This document shows, one piece after another, positions 10,543 through 22,097 of a stretch of DNA of 64,000 nucleotides. Source of the DNA: Gonocerus acuteangulatus. Lineage: Eukaryota; Arthropoda; Insecta; Hemiptera; Coreidae. The notes under the pieces are model-generated. The model was not told the DNA's origin and searched no databases. It saw nothing but the letters and a program-made list of their open reading frames with translations. The position numbers and the translations under genes are program-made. Location: assembly GCA_946811695.1 (NCBI GenBank), contig OX328124.1, forward strand, positions 98,008,547 to 98,072,546. The letters run 5' to 3'. Within the stretch, counting starts at the first letter, position 1, and the number at the start of each line of letters is the position of its first letter.

Positions 10543-11143
10543 GGTCAGTCCATATCAGATCATCCAGGCCATGAAACCCATGTCCTCAGAATTGCCTGAA
10601 ACTTTTTTTATTTGTTGAACTGGTCATTCTAATGATATTTCCAAATTTTAGTTAGATATCTTCAATACTTTTTGAGTTATGAATTTTTAAAGTTGTCTAT
10701 AAAACTTGCTTTTGCTGTTACCGACGATTTAAGTCAAAGCGACTTTAATTTACTAAAAAAATCATTAATCTGTTAATTTTAATGATATCTCAATGGGATT
10801 TTCACCAAAATGGTCACAATAATATTTTGAATACGGAAAAAATACATTTACTATCTGTTATCTTTCTGGTTGCTAAGTATATTTATTTAAAAAGAAAATT
10901 TTAATATAAAATAAATTAAAAACATAAAAATTTCAAAAATCGATAAAAATAAAAGGCGCTCCATAAAATCAAGTTCTTTTTTCATGGATACATTCTTAAA
11001 AGTATAAACTATTAGATTTTAAAAGAAAAACTCTGGGATTATTATTAGAATGACCAGTTCAACAAATAAAAAAAGTTTCAGGCAATTCTGAGGACATGGG
11101 TTTCATTTCACTATTTTTCTGGATGATTTGATATGGATTGACC
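10543..11143. mobile_element. 601-bp TIR element (MITE) of the GGGTCANTCCAT type
   Basis: Inverted arms of about 100 bp begin GGTCAGTCCATATCA on the left and read GGTCAATCCATATCA from the right. CTTGTA at 10537-10542 and 11144-11149 is a candidate 6-bp target duplication. The ends resemble those of the 2.5-kb element at 34247 (GGGTCATTCCATGTCA), so it may be a non-autonomous relative. No coding content. Confidence 0.7.
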
Positions 11144-11267
11144 CTTGTACGCCTTGGTAAAGTCGGTGCAGACAAAGATTACCGGAACATATTGCAAAAT
11201 AAAATGTTAGATAATTTTTTCCTTGTTAAGAAAAACAAAGTATTGAGCTGAGAGATGTTTTAGGTTA

Positions 11268-11345
11268 GCCTTTTTTTTTTCTTTTTTTTTTTTTGACAGT
11301 TTATCATCACTTCGGTGGCTATGACCGTTTAGTCGATGATAACTA
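11268..11345 (-). mobile_element. Possible SINE tail
   Basis: A T-rich run, then TCACTTCGGTGGCTATGACC: an inverted and diverged match to the common SINE 3' domain. Weak. Confidence 0.25.
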
Positions 11346-12000
11346 ATTTATAAATGCAAACCTTTTTGTATTTATTTTAGGGCGTTCGTCGGTCATTGCT
11401 GCATAGTTTCACAGTACCTGGGGAACGGTATCTCTTTAGATTTAGCCTAGCTGAAAACCTACAATTCTCGCTTTCCAATAATACATTTCTGTTGATCATT
11501 TAAAGATCAACATATTAAGTTTTATCTTTCAATTTTTGTTATTATCTCCTTTCGAAAACTAAAATGATATTACAACTAATAACATCAAACAATTGATAAA
11601 CATCTAGAGAAAAGAAAGAAGGGGCTATTGAAAGAAAAAAATTATGGATTCATAACAAGAGGAAAAGAAATCTTAAATTTCTTATTAGCCATTACTGACT
11701 TTTTCCTTCTTTTTATGTTCGCTGGAAGCATTCTAATTATTCTAGTCTTTTAATATCACCAGAATTATGTTCTTTCGAAGTTGATATGAAATTCTAATCC
11801 CAAATACATTTAATCGTACATATGCTGAGCAAAGCCCCCAGGCAACGGGTAAAGTAGAGAGAGTATGCTTTGCTCTTTGGCATTTGTTGGATCCAGCTAA
11901 CTCAAATATTCAAAAAAGTTCAGGAAAATACCTTCTTCTTTGAACAGTGATGAACTAGTGCCGAGGAATGAAGCCAAATCAATCGGAAGTTCCAGCTGCT
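11346..12000. other. No gene recognised
   Basis: AT-rich unique sequence with no supported feature. Confidence 0.35.
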
Positions 12001-12014
12001 TCTAACTAAAAAAA

Positions 12015-12915
12015 GTCCGTCACGCAGGAGCTGCATAACTAAGCACTTTCCTCAGAATTTGGGTAGTGTAGACTGCTTTCCAGAACAATTTGCTTAAAAT
12101 ATCCTACATAAATAAAATAAAAACATGAATAGTTCTCTTTTAAATTTGTAATGAGTAACTGATCAATTATTAATTTGCTTCCAGAGTTATGTTTACACAT
12201 GGTACCTACTACACTACGTAATAAATACAAAAAACCTCATATTATCGTATTTTGATCTAACGCAGGAACAGGATACAGTCACTATAGTAGTAGAAAGCGC
12301 TCCTTGCGGCGGCTTTGTGAACCTACGTCTGGCGGGCTTTTCTATTGAAATATATTACAAATTAAACCCCCGCTTTCCGATTGACCGATTCAGCTCATTT
12401 TTACACTTCTTTCTCATGAGTTACCCACGACGTATACCGCGTTTCGTTACAATACAGCAGAAATTACGACCGGTATGAGTATATTAGGAAGTTGGGTCCG
12501 GAGTAAACCCCCCCTTCTCATCAACCGATTTGGTTTATTTTTACAACACATATTTACCTGTAGATTACCACTACGAATACCGAGTTTCGTCGAAATATAC
12601 CAAAAATCACGGCTGGTAGTGGCGAATTGGTATTGTGGGTCCGGAGTAAACCCCCCCTTCTAATGAACCGATTTAGTTCATTTTTATATCTCACTTTTCT
12701 CTCTATATTACCACTACGAATACCACGTTTCGTTGAAATATAACAAATATTACGGCTGACATAGTCAAATTAGTGTTTTGGGTTCGGGGTATACCCCCCC
12801 TTCCGGTGGACCGATTTTGGTGGTTAATGAACTCGTTCAATCGTTTGCTAATTGAATGCTATATACCAAGTTTCGTGACGAAAAAACAAAAACTCTGGCC
12901 GCTATCGTGTTAACA

Positions 12916-12984
<69 letters not shown>

Positions 12985-13103
12985 TTTAACGGGGGTCATT
13001 TTCGGTGTCTACTAGGTAGGATCGATAAAGATTTGAAGAAATTTTTCAAAAATTCCGTCATGAGTCCAACCTCAATAGCTACTTTCCTTCGGAGGAAAGT
13101 GCT
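12015..13103 (-). mobile_element. Family A HINE-like element, full copy
   Basis: Minus orientation. The 5' end TTAGCACTTTCCTCCGAAGG is near 13103 and the 3' end GCAGCTCCTGCGTGACGGAC at 12015. Inside are a TA microsatellite (12919-12980) and several units of the 143-bp minisatellite, each with a C-run (ACCCCCCC) and a GTTTCGT block. Highly similar, in inverse orientation, to the copy at 18081. Its 5' end abuts the T-run of a family B 3' end. Confidence 0.65.
12919..12980. repeat. TA microsatellite
   Basis: Pure TA run at the same internal place in family A as 18203-18315. Confidence 0.9.
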
Positions 13104-13160
13104 AAAAGACCAAGTCGCAGGAACTCCGTCATCTCAGCGCATTTCCGTTCTTATCAAGGG
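13104..13160 (-). mobile_element. Family B 3' end abutting family A
   Basis: Reading minus: GGAAATGCGCTGAGATGACG, then GAGTTCCTGCG, ACTTGGTC and TTTT, which runs straight into AGCAC of the family A copy. It suggests that family A inserted into the terminal T-run of a family B copy. Confidence 0.5.
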
Positions 13161-13474
13161 TGCCGTAGATTGAAAGCTTGGAATAGAACCAGTTTTGGAA
13201 TTTTATTTCCTATTGTAAAATTGGGTTCTTCAATAACATGAGCAAAACTCGCTCCCATATATATTATATTTTTGTATCTATATATATATTAGTAGATACA
13301 TTTACAATGTTTACAAACTGTCTAAAATACAACTGGTCAATTTAACAATTGGGCGTCTCCTTCACCCTCGTTATTTGGGCTTGAAAACATCACAAGCCTA
13401 GTTTCTGTGAGACCTAAAGCAATAATATCGTCGATACAAATGCAAAGTATCGAATGTGAAAAGTTGTTGGTACG

Positions 13475-13560
13475 TTTTTTTTTTTTTTTTGTTTTTTTTT
13501 TGTTTTTTTTTAATTTGTGTTTTTAGACATGTCAACCACATGGGTCATGGATGTCTCAGT
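13475..13560 (-). mobile_element. Diverged SINE tail
   Basis: A long T-run with GACATGTCAACCACATGGGT is the inverse of the SINE 3' domain plus poly(A). Diverged from the other copies. Confidence 0.3.
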
Positions 13561-13734
13561 TAGAAGACTCGTTTGATCTTATATATTTCAATTGGCATAT
13601 AATTTCAATATGACTATTGATATATATTGATATGATATGTTTATTGAGGAAAGAAAGTGATATTTACCAAAAGTGCTACTTGAAGATGGATTGAGAAGAT
13701 CGATATAGATTGAAGATAGATAGGAGGAGATTGA

Positions 13735-13738
<4 letters not shown>

Positions 13739-13787
<49 letters not shown>
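13739..13787. repeat. TA microsatellite
   Basis: Pure TA run directly downstream of the non-LTR fragment that follows on the minus strand; it may be the element's 3' tail. Confidence 0.9.
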
Positions 13788-13792
<5 letters not shown>

Positions 13793-13826
13793 CATACACA
13801 CAAATATTTATAAATTAAATTATAAC

Positions 13827-14399
13827 TTAGTTCTTAAGGATTAACTTAGTTCTTTCTAGGAAAACAAATAATTTAGTTATGTGATTTGAGTTATTTCCCA
13901 TAAGTTCCCTTAGGTCAGTGGGCAAATCTAACTGTTCTCTTTCTTTTATGTAGCCCCTGCATTCGGTGAGGATATGTTTTACGGTTAGATGTACGCCGCA
14001 GTACTGACATATCGTTGGTGGTACCTTTGCCATAAGATAGCCATGCGTCAGTCTTGAGTGTCCTATTCGTAGCCTGGTCAATATCACTTCCTCTCGTCTT
14101 TTGTCGCGTATGCTGCTACTCCATACATCCACATATTCTTTTATTTCACGTAGCTTTTCCCCTAACTCCATACCATTCCATTCTTGGAACCATTTATTTT
14201 TTAGTGGTAGTTTCACGGCTGCTAATACATCGTTTACAGGAACTTGACAGCAAACTTGTCCTTCTTTTGTTGCTTCTTTTGCTGCTTTGTCAACTTTTAA
14301 GTTTTCAATTATTCCACAATGCCCAGGAATCCATATAAACAGAGTTTTTATGTTATTTATTCTGAACTCATTTATTTTGTTTTGTATATCTATGACCAT
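13827..14399 (-). pseudogene. Non-LTR retrotransposon RNase H and C-terminal region
   Basis: A 190-residue frame, without stops. The first part carries LFIWIPGHCGI and a following VDKAAKEA, the last catalytic block of retroelement RNase H. Downstream are RLRIGHSRLTHGYLM and a CxxC...H...C arrangement (ICQYCGV, VKHILTEC), typical of the tail of I/Jockey-type non-LTR polyproteins. The frame is open upstream of the Met to about 14440, so the true start lies outside this 5'-truncated copy. On the minus strand the stop is followed within about 40 bp by a TA microsatellite. No RT domain remains. Confidence 0.8.
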
Positions 14400-14430
14400 G
14401 GAGTTGTCTGGGTAGAGATTGCAGATTGTT

Positions 14431-14478
14431 GGTACCTTATAGATGACTATATATTTGGTACCTTATAGATGACTTTAT
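14431..14478. repeat. 26-bp tandem duplication
   Basis: GGTACCTTATAGATGACT begins at 14431 and again at 14457, at the 5' breakpoint of the non-LTR fragment. It may mark the truncation or integration site. Confidence 0.65.
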
Positions 14479-14991
14479 ATATATTTTATCCTATGATATA
14501 TTTTAATTGGACTTAATGAACATTCGTTAGTTTGATTATCTGCAATTGATAATTATTTTTCTTTAATTTTCGATAGTTTGCCATAACGTACATCAGTCCA
14601 AAAGCAACCTGAAAACTTGAAAATGAAAATTCGTTTTTTCACATTCGATAATTTGCATTTGTATCGACGATATGTTCTCATCACTTTGTCAGGGTGTATT
14701 ACAAAAAAATTATGGATACGTTTCTTGATATATTTACGAAGGTCATTGGGTGAGTTCACGTTTCAAGCAATACTTTTTAAAAATACCAGGTTATGTCTTG
14801 ACGGAGAGCACTAACATAGAAACACACCTGAATAGTAAGAAATTCGTCTATTTTCAACACGTCCCTCCGGCTCAAGAACCTCTCCAGAAGTTGTAATGTC
14901 GTGCAGCCTAAGCAAGAAAAAGAGGGAAGCCCTACAAGTTTGTGAGAAGGGAGTCCTGAGAAAGACATTTGAACCCGAGAAAGAGAATAAA

Positions 14992-15955
14992 GTCCGACTA
15001 GCAGGAACTGCATCATCTTAGCGCGGTTCCGTTCTTATCCCTAGTCTCATTTGGAATGATTAAAATAGAAACAGTTATTATTATGGTTCCACATTTCTTA
15101 AAAGGTCTTGATTTATGATCTTAACTGGATGGGCCGGCCAACCTCAGAAATGCCCCCGCTAGGCAGTTGAAAAGCTATATCTTGGAAATCCATATTTCTA
15201 ACATTAAATTGTTTTTCTTATTTTACTTAGCCTGTTTTATTTTCAAATACATTATCTAACTATAAGCAATTAAAAAATAACACGGAATAAAAACAGACAA
15301 AAATAACAGTTCGAATAAGCGAAATAAATTACTTTAAAGATTTAAGCACTTATTTCTCCGATTGACATCGCCTAATCAAAACTTTCTTCAGAGCCTTTTT
15401 TGTAGAACATTTAGTAAGCTTTCTAATGGTAACCTTCCGTTTACCAAGATTCTCAACCGTTTTCGAGATATTAAGGAAAGTATACAAATTTACTAAAACT
15501 TTTCATGTCTGTTAATAAATTATTTTATTCTAACCCTTCCTTAACTGCAAACGTAACCAAAATTTTAACATAGAATTTTTGATGAAAGTTGAACATGCAG
15601 AAAATGTTTCAACTGAATCCCATGATTCTAAGTACCCAAACCAAAAACGGTATTCAACAACTATTTTTCCAATTTTCTCGAAAACGGTTAAAGCTATCGC
15701 CTTAAAAATAGTTTCGTTCGTTTTCCTAGGCCAAGAGGCCAATAAAACGAGTACTTGCAAGCATATAAAGTAGCATATAAATGTTCAAGCGAAACGATTT
15801 TTTTCGCGCGACATTCGCTCCAAAAACCATGTTCCGGTGGGCGGATTCTGCTGGTTAACGAACTTGACCTTTCAAATTAGACGAAAGATTTTTGTACGAA
15901 ATTTCATCAAAATCGGACCATTTTTGAGCTGTCAGGGCCGCGAACAGACAAATAA

Positions 15956-16028
<73 letters not shown>

Positions 16029-16164
16029 AAAATTTGAACCAGCGTTATTTTCGTTCTCTAGGGGTTCTGAAACGCAAAATTTTCTAGTTGGCACTTCCGG
16101 ATTGCGTCATGAGATCAACCTTATAAGCGGGGTTATCCCCTTTGGGGGAGGGAGGAACCGCACT
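14992..16164 (-). mobile_element. Family B HINE-like element, inverted copy
   Basis: The 5' end near 16164 reads AGTGCGGTTCCTCCCTCCCC on minus. It continues through the TA run (16024-15959), a CGAACAGACAAATA block and one to two minisatellite units (15780-15300). The 3' end is at 14992 (GGAACCGCGCTAAGATGA, then CAGTTCCTGC). The order equals that of the copy at 816. About 1.17 kb, non-coding. Confidence 0.6.
15959..16024. repeat. TA microsatellite
   Basis: Pure TA run inside the inverted family B copy. Confidence 0.9.
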
Positions 16165-16167
16165 AAA

Positions 16168-16460
16168 AATAGGTGGAGGGTACGGAGTAACGCCGAACTA
16201 AAGGAATTGTATGGCGAACCCAGGTTAAGATGGCTGGGTCATGTAGAAGGGATGTAGCCTCATAAACTACCGGAAAATATGTTGAGTGGTTCAAAAGGAT
16301 GAGCTATAAGGGAAGTAAGGCCTTCAATGCAAAATTACTTAGAGGATGAATTACAAATTATAGGAGTTCGGATCTTGGGAACCAGGGCTCAAGATTGAGA
16401 GCTATGGTCGAAGATATGGCGGAAGCACAGGTTCCTAAAGGACCTAGCCTGCGTTGATGA
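16168..16460 (+). pseudogene. 3' fragment of a non-LTR retrotransposon (RT C-terminus)
   Basis: Plus-strand translation gives ELYGEPRLRWLGHVEGM, then after stops QNYLEDELQIIGVRILG and ELWSKIWRKHRF. RWLGHVxRM followed by a DLxxLGVxxW-like and a DRxxWRxxV-like block is the usual end of apurinic-endonuclease-type LINE polyproteins (RTE/CR1-like). Several stops interrupt it. It abuts the family B left end at 16164. Confidence 0.65.
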
Positions 16461-16662
16461 TTCAGCCCCTGTTTGTAAGGTTTAGAGATGTTTGTTAGTC
16501 ATAAGCTCCCGAGGAGGTGCTGGAAAGGTGTGAAAAACGAAGAGAAAGTAATAGACTATTTGGATAAAATGTACCGTAAAATGTGGTGAAATTGGAAGAA
16601 GCCTATACTGCTAGGATTTTTTCATTTAATTGATACCAAAGGGTCGAACGTTGCTCTAATGG

Positions 16663-16704
16663 AGCGAACAGACAAATATAGGTATTTATTTGTCTGTTCG
16701 CTCT
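16663..16704. repeat. Hairpin of the GAACAGACAAATA motif
   Basis: GAGCGAACAGACAAATA and its inverse, with a short loop. The same motif borders the TA runs of family B (1036 and 15946), so this may be the footprint of a collapsed copy. Confidence 0.6.
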
Positions 16705-17480
16705 CAGGCAAATATATAAGCAGTATACGTTTGTACCTGATGACCACACGGTACTAATGTGACACCATTTTACGGTAATTTTGTTTTTATTATTGAACGT
16801 CCGTTACATTTAAGTTTTTTAAGGTGGTGTAGATATATGAAGGTTTAGATGTTTTTGGATATACGCTTTTCAAAGACTGATATCTTCAGTGCTCTGTATA
16901 TATTTTTTCATTCATTGTTTTGAAAAGGAGAAGGTTGAACAAAATGTAGCTAAGCACATTGTTCCACATTTTTACTGCTGACAAAAATAACAGATTCAGA
17001 AGGAACGATTTAAAATGTGAGACAAAGGATAAAATTTAAATTACATACTAAAGCGAGGGACATTCCCCCTTTGGGCTGCCATTTACACTGTTTTATTGTA
17101 ATGCTGAATTTCGTAGCAGAGGCACGTTTTATACCGTTGAGCGACCAGCAGTAGAGTAGGATCCTTCCACCCCCCTCCGATGAAAATGTTCACTGCTTCC
17201 CCGGAATAAACCCTTCGTTTTAAAAGTTTCAAACTTACTGTCCGAATAATTTATTCGTTCTTTTAGAAATTGAATGTATTAAAGTGAATTGCCTCAATAA
17301 TTGTCGAATAAATTATCATTAAACACAAAGGTGTTACTAAAAATATTTTTGAAATAATCAAACCTTAATTAACCAGCTTACAAGAGGACTACTTAAGTTG
17401 TACGAACACCTATATAAACTATGATTTATAAATATTACTAGCTGAATACCCGTGATTCGTCTCGGCAGATAATTATTTAT

Positions 17481-17531
17481 GTATTTTTTTGGTTGAATTT
17501 AAGGCGTGTCAACCATTGGGGTCATTAACGC
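17481..17531 (-). mobile_element. ~50-bp SINE tail insertion with target duplication
   Basis: T-run then GGCGTGTCAACC and GGTCATTAACGCC, the inverse of the SINE 3' domain. AATTATTTAT flanks it at 17471-17480 and 17532-17541. The segment is missing from the opposite foldback arm, which confirms insertion. Confidence 0.65.
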
Positions 17532-18202
17532 CAGAATTATTTATTTTGTTGCGTTAAATAATGTATCATCAAAATTAACGTGACTATATAATTTTGTGTA
17601 GTTTATTACAGAACGGTTCCTGTCATACTATATGTTGGCTACAATAAGTTATTCATCAATTGATAAGTAACCAAATTGCTCTGTGAATGGAATGATGATT
17701 GAATTTTGAAGATCTAGATAAATAGCATAGAGTTCCGCTGTAAATAATACTACAATGAAATATAAATAAGAAACTGAGGAACTTGAATAAATATTATAAG
17801 TTAGAGATTCAGTAAAAATAATTTATAATAAATCACTGTTTTTTTTCCTCAAAGATATTGGGAACGATTAAACTGTAAACGTATCGATATGTATTATCTC
17901 AATATGATCGATTTTTCACAGGCTTTGTGCATGAAAATTAAATGAGAGAGAGGATTGGGATAACGTAACTAAGCATCTCAGTTAAATGTTTAAAACAAAA
18001 CTACAACAAAATACCTAAATTATCACCGCGACAAACCCTTATCTCTTATATATTTGTTAATTTTTTTTTTTTTTTTTTTAGCACTTTCCTCCGAAGGAAA
18101 GTAGCTATTGAGGTTGGACTCATGACGGAATATTTGAAAAATTTCTTCAAATCTTTATCGATCCTACCTAGTAGACACCAAAAATGACCCCCGTTAAAAT
18201 TT

Positions 18203-18237
18203 ATATATATCTATATATATATATATATATATATATA

Positions 18238-18315
<78 letters not shown>
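18203..18315. repeat. Long TA microsatellite
   Basis: About 110 bp of TA with two interruptions, the longest in the window. Confidence 0.9.
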
Positions 18316-18318
<3 letters not shown>

Positions 18319-18429
18319 CTGTTAACACGATAGCGGCCAGAGTTTTTGTTTTTTCGTCACGAAACTTGGTATATAGCATTCAATTAGCAAACGATTGAAC
18401 GAGTTCGTTAACCACCAAAGTCGGTCCAC

Positions 18430-19010
18430 CCGAAGGGGGGGTTTACCCCGAACCCAAAACACTTATTTGACTATGTCAGCCGTAATATTTGTTATATTTC
18501 AACGAAACTTGGCATTCATAGTGGTAATATAGAGAGAAAAGTGAGATATAAAAATGAACTAAATCGGTTCATTAGGAGGGGGGGTTTACTCCGGACCCAC
18601 AATACCAATTCGCCACTACCAGCCGTGATTTTAGGTATATTTCGACAAAACTCGGTATTCGTAGTGCTAATCCACAGGTAAATATGTGTTGTAAAAATAA
18701 ACGAAATCGGTTCATTAGGAGGGGGGGTTTACTCCGAACCCACAAAACCAATTCGCCACTACCAGCCGTGACTTTTGGTATATTTCGACGAAACTCGGTA
18801 TTCGTAGTGGTAATCTACAGGTAAATATGTGTTGTAAAAATAAACTAAATCAGTTCATTAGAAGGGGGGGTTTACTCCGGACCCAAATTCCTAATATACT
18901 CATACCGGTCGTAATTTCTGCTGTATTGTAACGAAACGCGGTATACGTCGTGGTTAACTCATGAAAAAGAAGTGTTGTAAAAATGAGCTGAATCGGTCAA
19001 TCGGAAAGCG
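18430..19010. repeat. 143-bp minisatellite of family A
   Basis: TTTACYCCGRACCCA starts its units near 18447, 18591, 18734 and 18877, a regular 143-144 bp period. Each unit contains a G-run, a CCACTACCAGCCGTGA-type block and a TTTCGACGAAACTCGGTAT block. Confidence 0.8.
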
Positions 19011-19377
19011 GGGGATTAATTTGTAATATATTTGAATAGAAAAGCCGGCAGACGTAGGTTCACAAAGCCGCCGCAAGGAGCGCTTTCTACCACTAGAGTG
19101 ACTGTATCCTGATCCTGCGTTAGATCAAAATACGATAATATGAGGATTTTTGTATTTATTACGTAGTGTAGTAGGTACCATGTGTAAACATAACTCTGGA
19201 TGCAAATTAATAATTGATCAGTTACTCATTACAAAATGAGAACTATTCACGTTTTTATTTTATTTATGTAGGATATTTTAAGCAAATTGTTCTGGAAAGG
19301 AGTCTACACTACCCAAATTCTGAGGAAAGTGCTTAGTTATGCAGCTCCTGCGTGACGGACTTTTTTTTTTTTTTTTT

Positions 19378-20100
19378 GCGCATCTGGCTCTATCACCGTC
19401 TGGTCACGCCTTCTAAATATGTATGCTGTTCAGCGAGCCCCAAAACTCAAACTTCCACAACCGGGGCTCGAATTGTAACCTCTCTGCTACTGGTCCTGTT
19501 TTAGGTGTAGTTGAATAAAAGCAAATTGTGTTCAGTATCTAAGTCCACGTACATTACAAGTTACAATTTCAATGCAAAACCTTCGCCCATTTGGCAAAGG
19601 TCCAAAGTACAGAAACTGTTCTTCTCCGCGCTCACTTCCTCCGACGAATGTTTTTACCTCGCACACTTCCCATAAAAATCAAATTTCAATGTATACGACG
19701 GATTTGTTATTGGTGTTTTCCATTTAACTCTTTTCATTATTAGCACAGTTACAATTACGGGACATTGATAAAACCGGGCGGGACACCGGGACAATAGCAA
19801 AATACTGGGAGACAGTCCCGGTCAAACCGTGACGTATGGAAGGCCTACCCTTAGAGTTTTCCTGTGATGGTCCATCCGAGGTAATAATATCCCGAACCCT
19901 TGCACAGCCTCCTCACTCATCAGCATCTCCAGTCAGAGCACTTCTTGGTGATGCTCGCAAATATAATAGGTTTTCCAAATGACTTCTTGGAAATATAAAC
20001 TTTTAAATTTTAACGCCCATTTATTATTGACAACAAATTTTCACCTTTAGTGGTTTAGCTCCCGTTACTTGTAACCTATTGATAAAGGGTTATCTGTTTG
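19378..20100. other. Foldback interior, unassigned
   Basis: Moderately GC-rich DNA between the family A copy and the right foldback arm. No reading frame or RNA gene seen. Confidence 0.3.
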
Positions 20101-20471
20101 TTGAGACTGGTCCGAAGCGCCCCAGAGTCAAGAAACATTATACCTTGACAAAATTATCAATTGATGAATAACATGTAGTATGACGGGAACCGTGCTATAA
20201 TAAACTGCGCAAAATTATGTAGCAGCATTAATTTTGATGATACATTATTTAACGCAATAAAATAACTACTTATCTGCCGTGACGAAGCACGGGTATTCAG
20301 CTAGTAAATAGTAAAATATTAGTTATTTTATTGACGGATGAAAATCATTACTTCACCATCTGGGAAATTAATTATTTTACTACAAATGCGCACACAAACA
20401 CGCTTGCGAGAACACACACCTACACCCAAACATTCGAAAATAAATGTATAAACAATCACTTTTAGGCGAAA

Positions 20472-21390
20472 TCTATTATATAAAAATGTATCGTTAAATG
20501 TGTTGGTAAGCGCAAATCTCGAGAACAACTGATCCGATTTCGCTAATTCTTTTTTTATAATATTCCTTGAACTACGAGGATGGTTCTTACGGAGAGAAAA
20601 ATTTAAAAAGTTGCCTGAAAAAGTCTAAAAACAACACTTTTGGGGTATTTTTTACTTCCTTAACGCAAATTCATTTTTAAATAAAAACATATGTTCTCAA
20701 TTATGATATTTTTAACAATTAACGTATTTGTATATCTATTATATAAAAATGAATCGTTAAATGTGTTGGTAAGCGCAAATCTCGAGAACAACTGAACCGA
20801 TTTAGCTAATTCTTTTTTTATAATATTCCTTGAACTACGAGGATGGTTCTTCCGGAGAGAAAAATTAAAAAAGTTGCCTGAAAAAGTCTAAAAACAACAC
20901 TTTTGGGGTATTTTTAGCGCGGTTCCTCCCTCCCCGATAGGGAGGAACCCCGCTTATAAGGTTGATACGATGAAACAATCCGGAAGTGCCGACTAGAAAA
21001 TTTCGCGTTTCAGAACCCCTAAAGACCGAAAATAACGGTGGTTAAAATTTGTAAAAAGTCGGCACTTCCGGATTGTTTCATTGTATCAACCTTATAAGCG
21101 GGGTTCCTCCCTATGGGGGAGGGAGGAACCGCGCTAAAATGAATCGCTAAATGTGTTGGGAAGCGCAAATATCAAGAACAACTGAACCGATTTCGCTAAT
21201 TCTTTTTATATAATATTCCTTGAAGTACGAGGATGGTTCTTATGGAGAGAAAAATTTAAAAAATTGCCTGAAAAAGTCTAAAAACAACACTTTTCGGGTC
21301 TTTTTTACTTCGTTAACGCAAATTCATTTTTAAATAAAATCATATGTTCTGAATTATAATATTTTTAACAGTTAACGTATTAGGTTATTT
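20472..21390 (+). repeat. Tandemly repeated Helitron 5' ends
   Basis: TCTATTATATAAAAATG starts at 20472 and 20735 (263 bp apart); a third, 5'-clipped unit starts at 21136 after the family B palindrome. All carry GAGAACAACTGANCCGATTT and GAACTACGAGGATGGTTCTT blocks (the third with a few changes). Confidence 0.8.
20916..21135. mobile_element. Palindromic head-to-head family B left ends
   Basis: Starts AGCGCGGTTCCTCCCTCCCC and ends with its inverse (GAGGAACCGCGCT). The two arms also share CGGAAGTGCCGACT-type sequence, leaving about 60-70 bp unpaired. It looks like two 5' ends of family B joined head to head, inserted in the Helitron. Confidence 0.7.
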
Positions 21391-21858
21391 TTGTATAAGG
21401 GAAAAAGTTTAAATAAATAAGAACATGTAATCACTAGGTGACAATAGAATCACATGTTAATAATGCAATTTAAATTAATTTATATTTACGGTAACGAAGT
21501 AAAAAAGACCCCACTTTTCTATATTCCCATACAAAAGATTCGTAATAATACTTAAAGGTCAATTTGAACTTTAATACCATACCATAAAGTTTAAGTATTA
21601 GTGGAGGGGTTCTGGGAAGGCAAAACAATTGAGTGACATTAGTATCGTATAAATATTAATGTCAATATTTGTCAATATTTATACGTTGGTAACATTACTC
21701 AAAAACAAATTGACTATGGTAAAATGTAAATTGTCTGTGGTAAAATGTCACTTGAAATGTAAACATCTCTTTGCTGTGCATCTATAATATTACTAAATCT
21801 AAAAGCCGCAAATTTCTGTAAAATTACTAAAGTGTTGTGTGTTTGTGACTTACTAAAT

Positions 21859-21984
21859 ATGCCTCCTATAAGACGGCGGACAAATTTAGGCAGAACAACC
21901 CGAAATGCAACGCATAAAATTAATTATCAAACTAATCGTACTGCCCAGGAACGTGAAGATCGCAATGAACGTGAAAGAATTTAA
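21859..21984 (+). pseudogene. Helitron protein N-terminus
   Basis: A 41-residue frame beginning MPPIRRRTNLGR, the conserved N-terminus of arthropod Helitron proteins, followed by a Gln/Arg/Glu-rich segment (QEREDRNERER). It ends at a TAA at 21982; a shifted frame continues in similar style. The Rep domain does not follow. Confidence 0.75.
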
Positions 21985-22097
21985 AACAGACCCGCGAAGC
22001 GCGACATTCGACTAATAATGGTGCAAGTTTGAATCGAGCTGCTGTGAATTCATTACAGCGCCTGCAGCTGTGTTGCTATTGGACCTATGAACTCAGT

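Larger units (their letters stand above)
18081..19377 (+). mobile_element. Family A HINE-like element, full copy with T-runs
   Basis: A T-run precedes AGCACTTTCCTCCGAAGG. The core holds a long TA run and four or more 143-bp units. The end is GAGGAAAGTGCTTAG, then GCAGCTCCTGCG and TGACGGAC, followed by 17 T's. It is inserted in the Helitron-like foldback. Architecture (5' motif repeated inverted before a 3' hairpin, satellite core, T target) fits Helentron-associated elements; the class assignment is inferred, since no autonomous partner is present. Confidence 0.7.
17438..20306. mobile_element. Foldback pair of Helitron-type 3' ends
   Basis: The right end has the hairpin CCGTG-ACGAAG-CACGG, an 8-nt spacer and a terminal CTAG followed by T, the signature of a Helitron 3' end. 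The left end is its inverse (CTAGCTGAATACCCG). Imperfect arms of about 200 bp share GTTAAATAATGTATCATCAA and ATTCATCAATTGATAA. No protein is encoded. A SINE tail and a family A element are nested inside. Confidence 0.6.
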
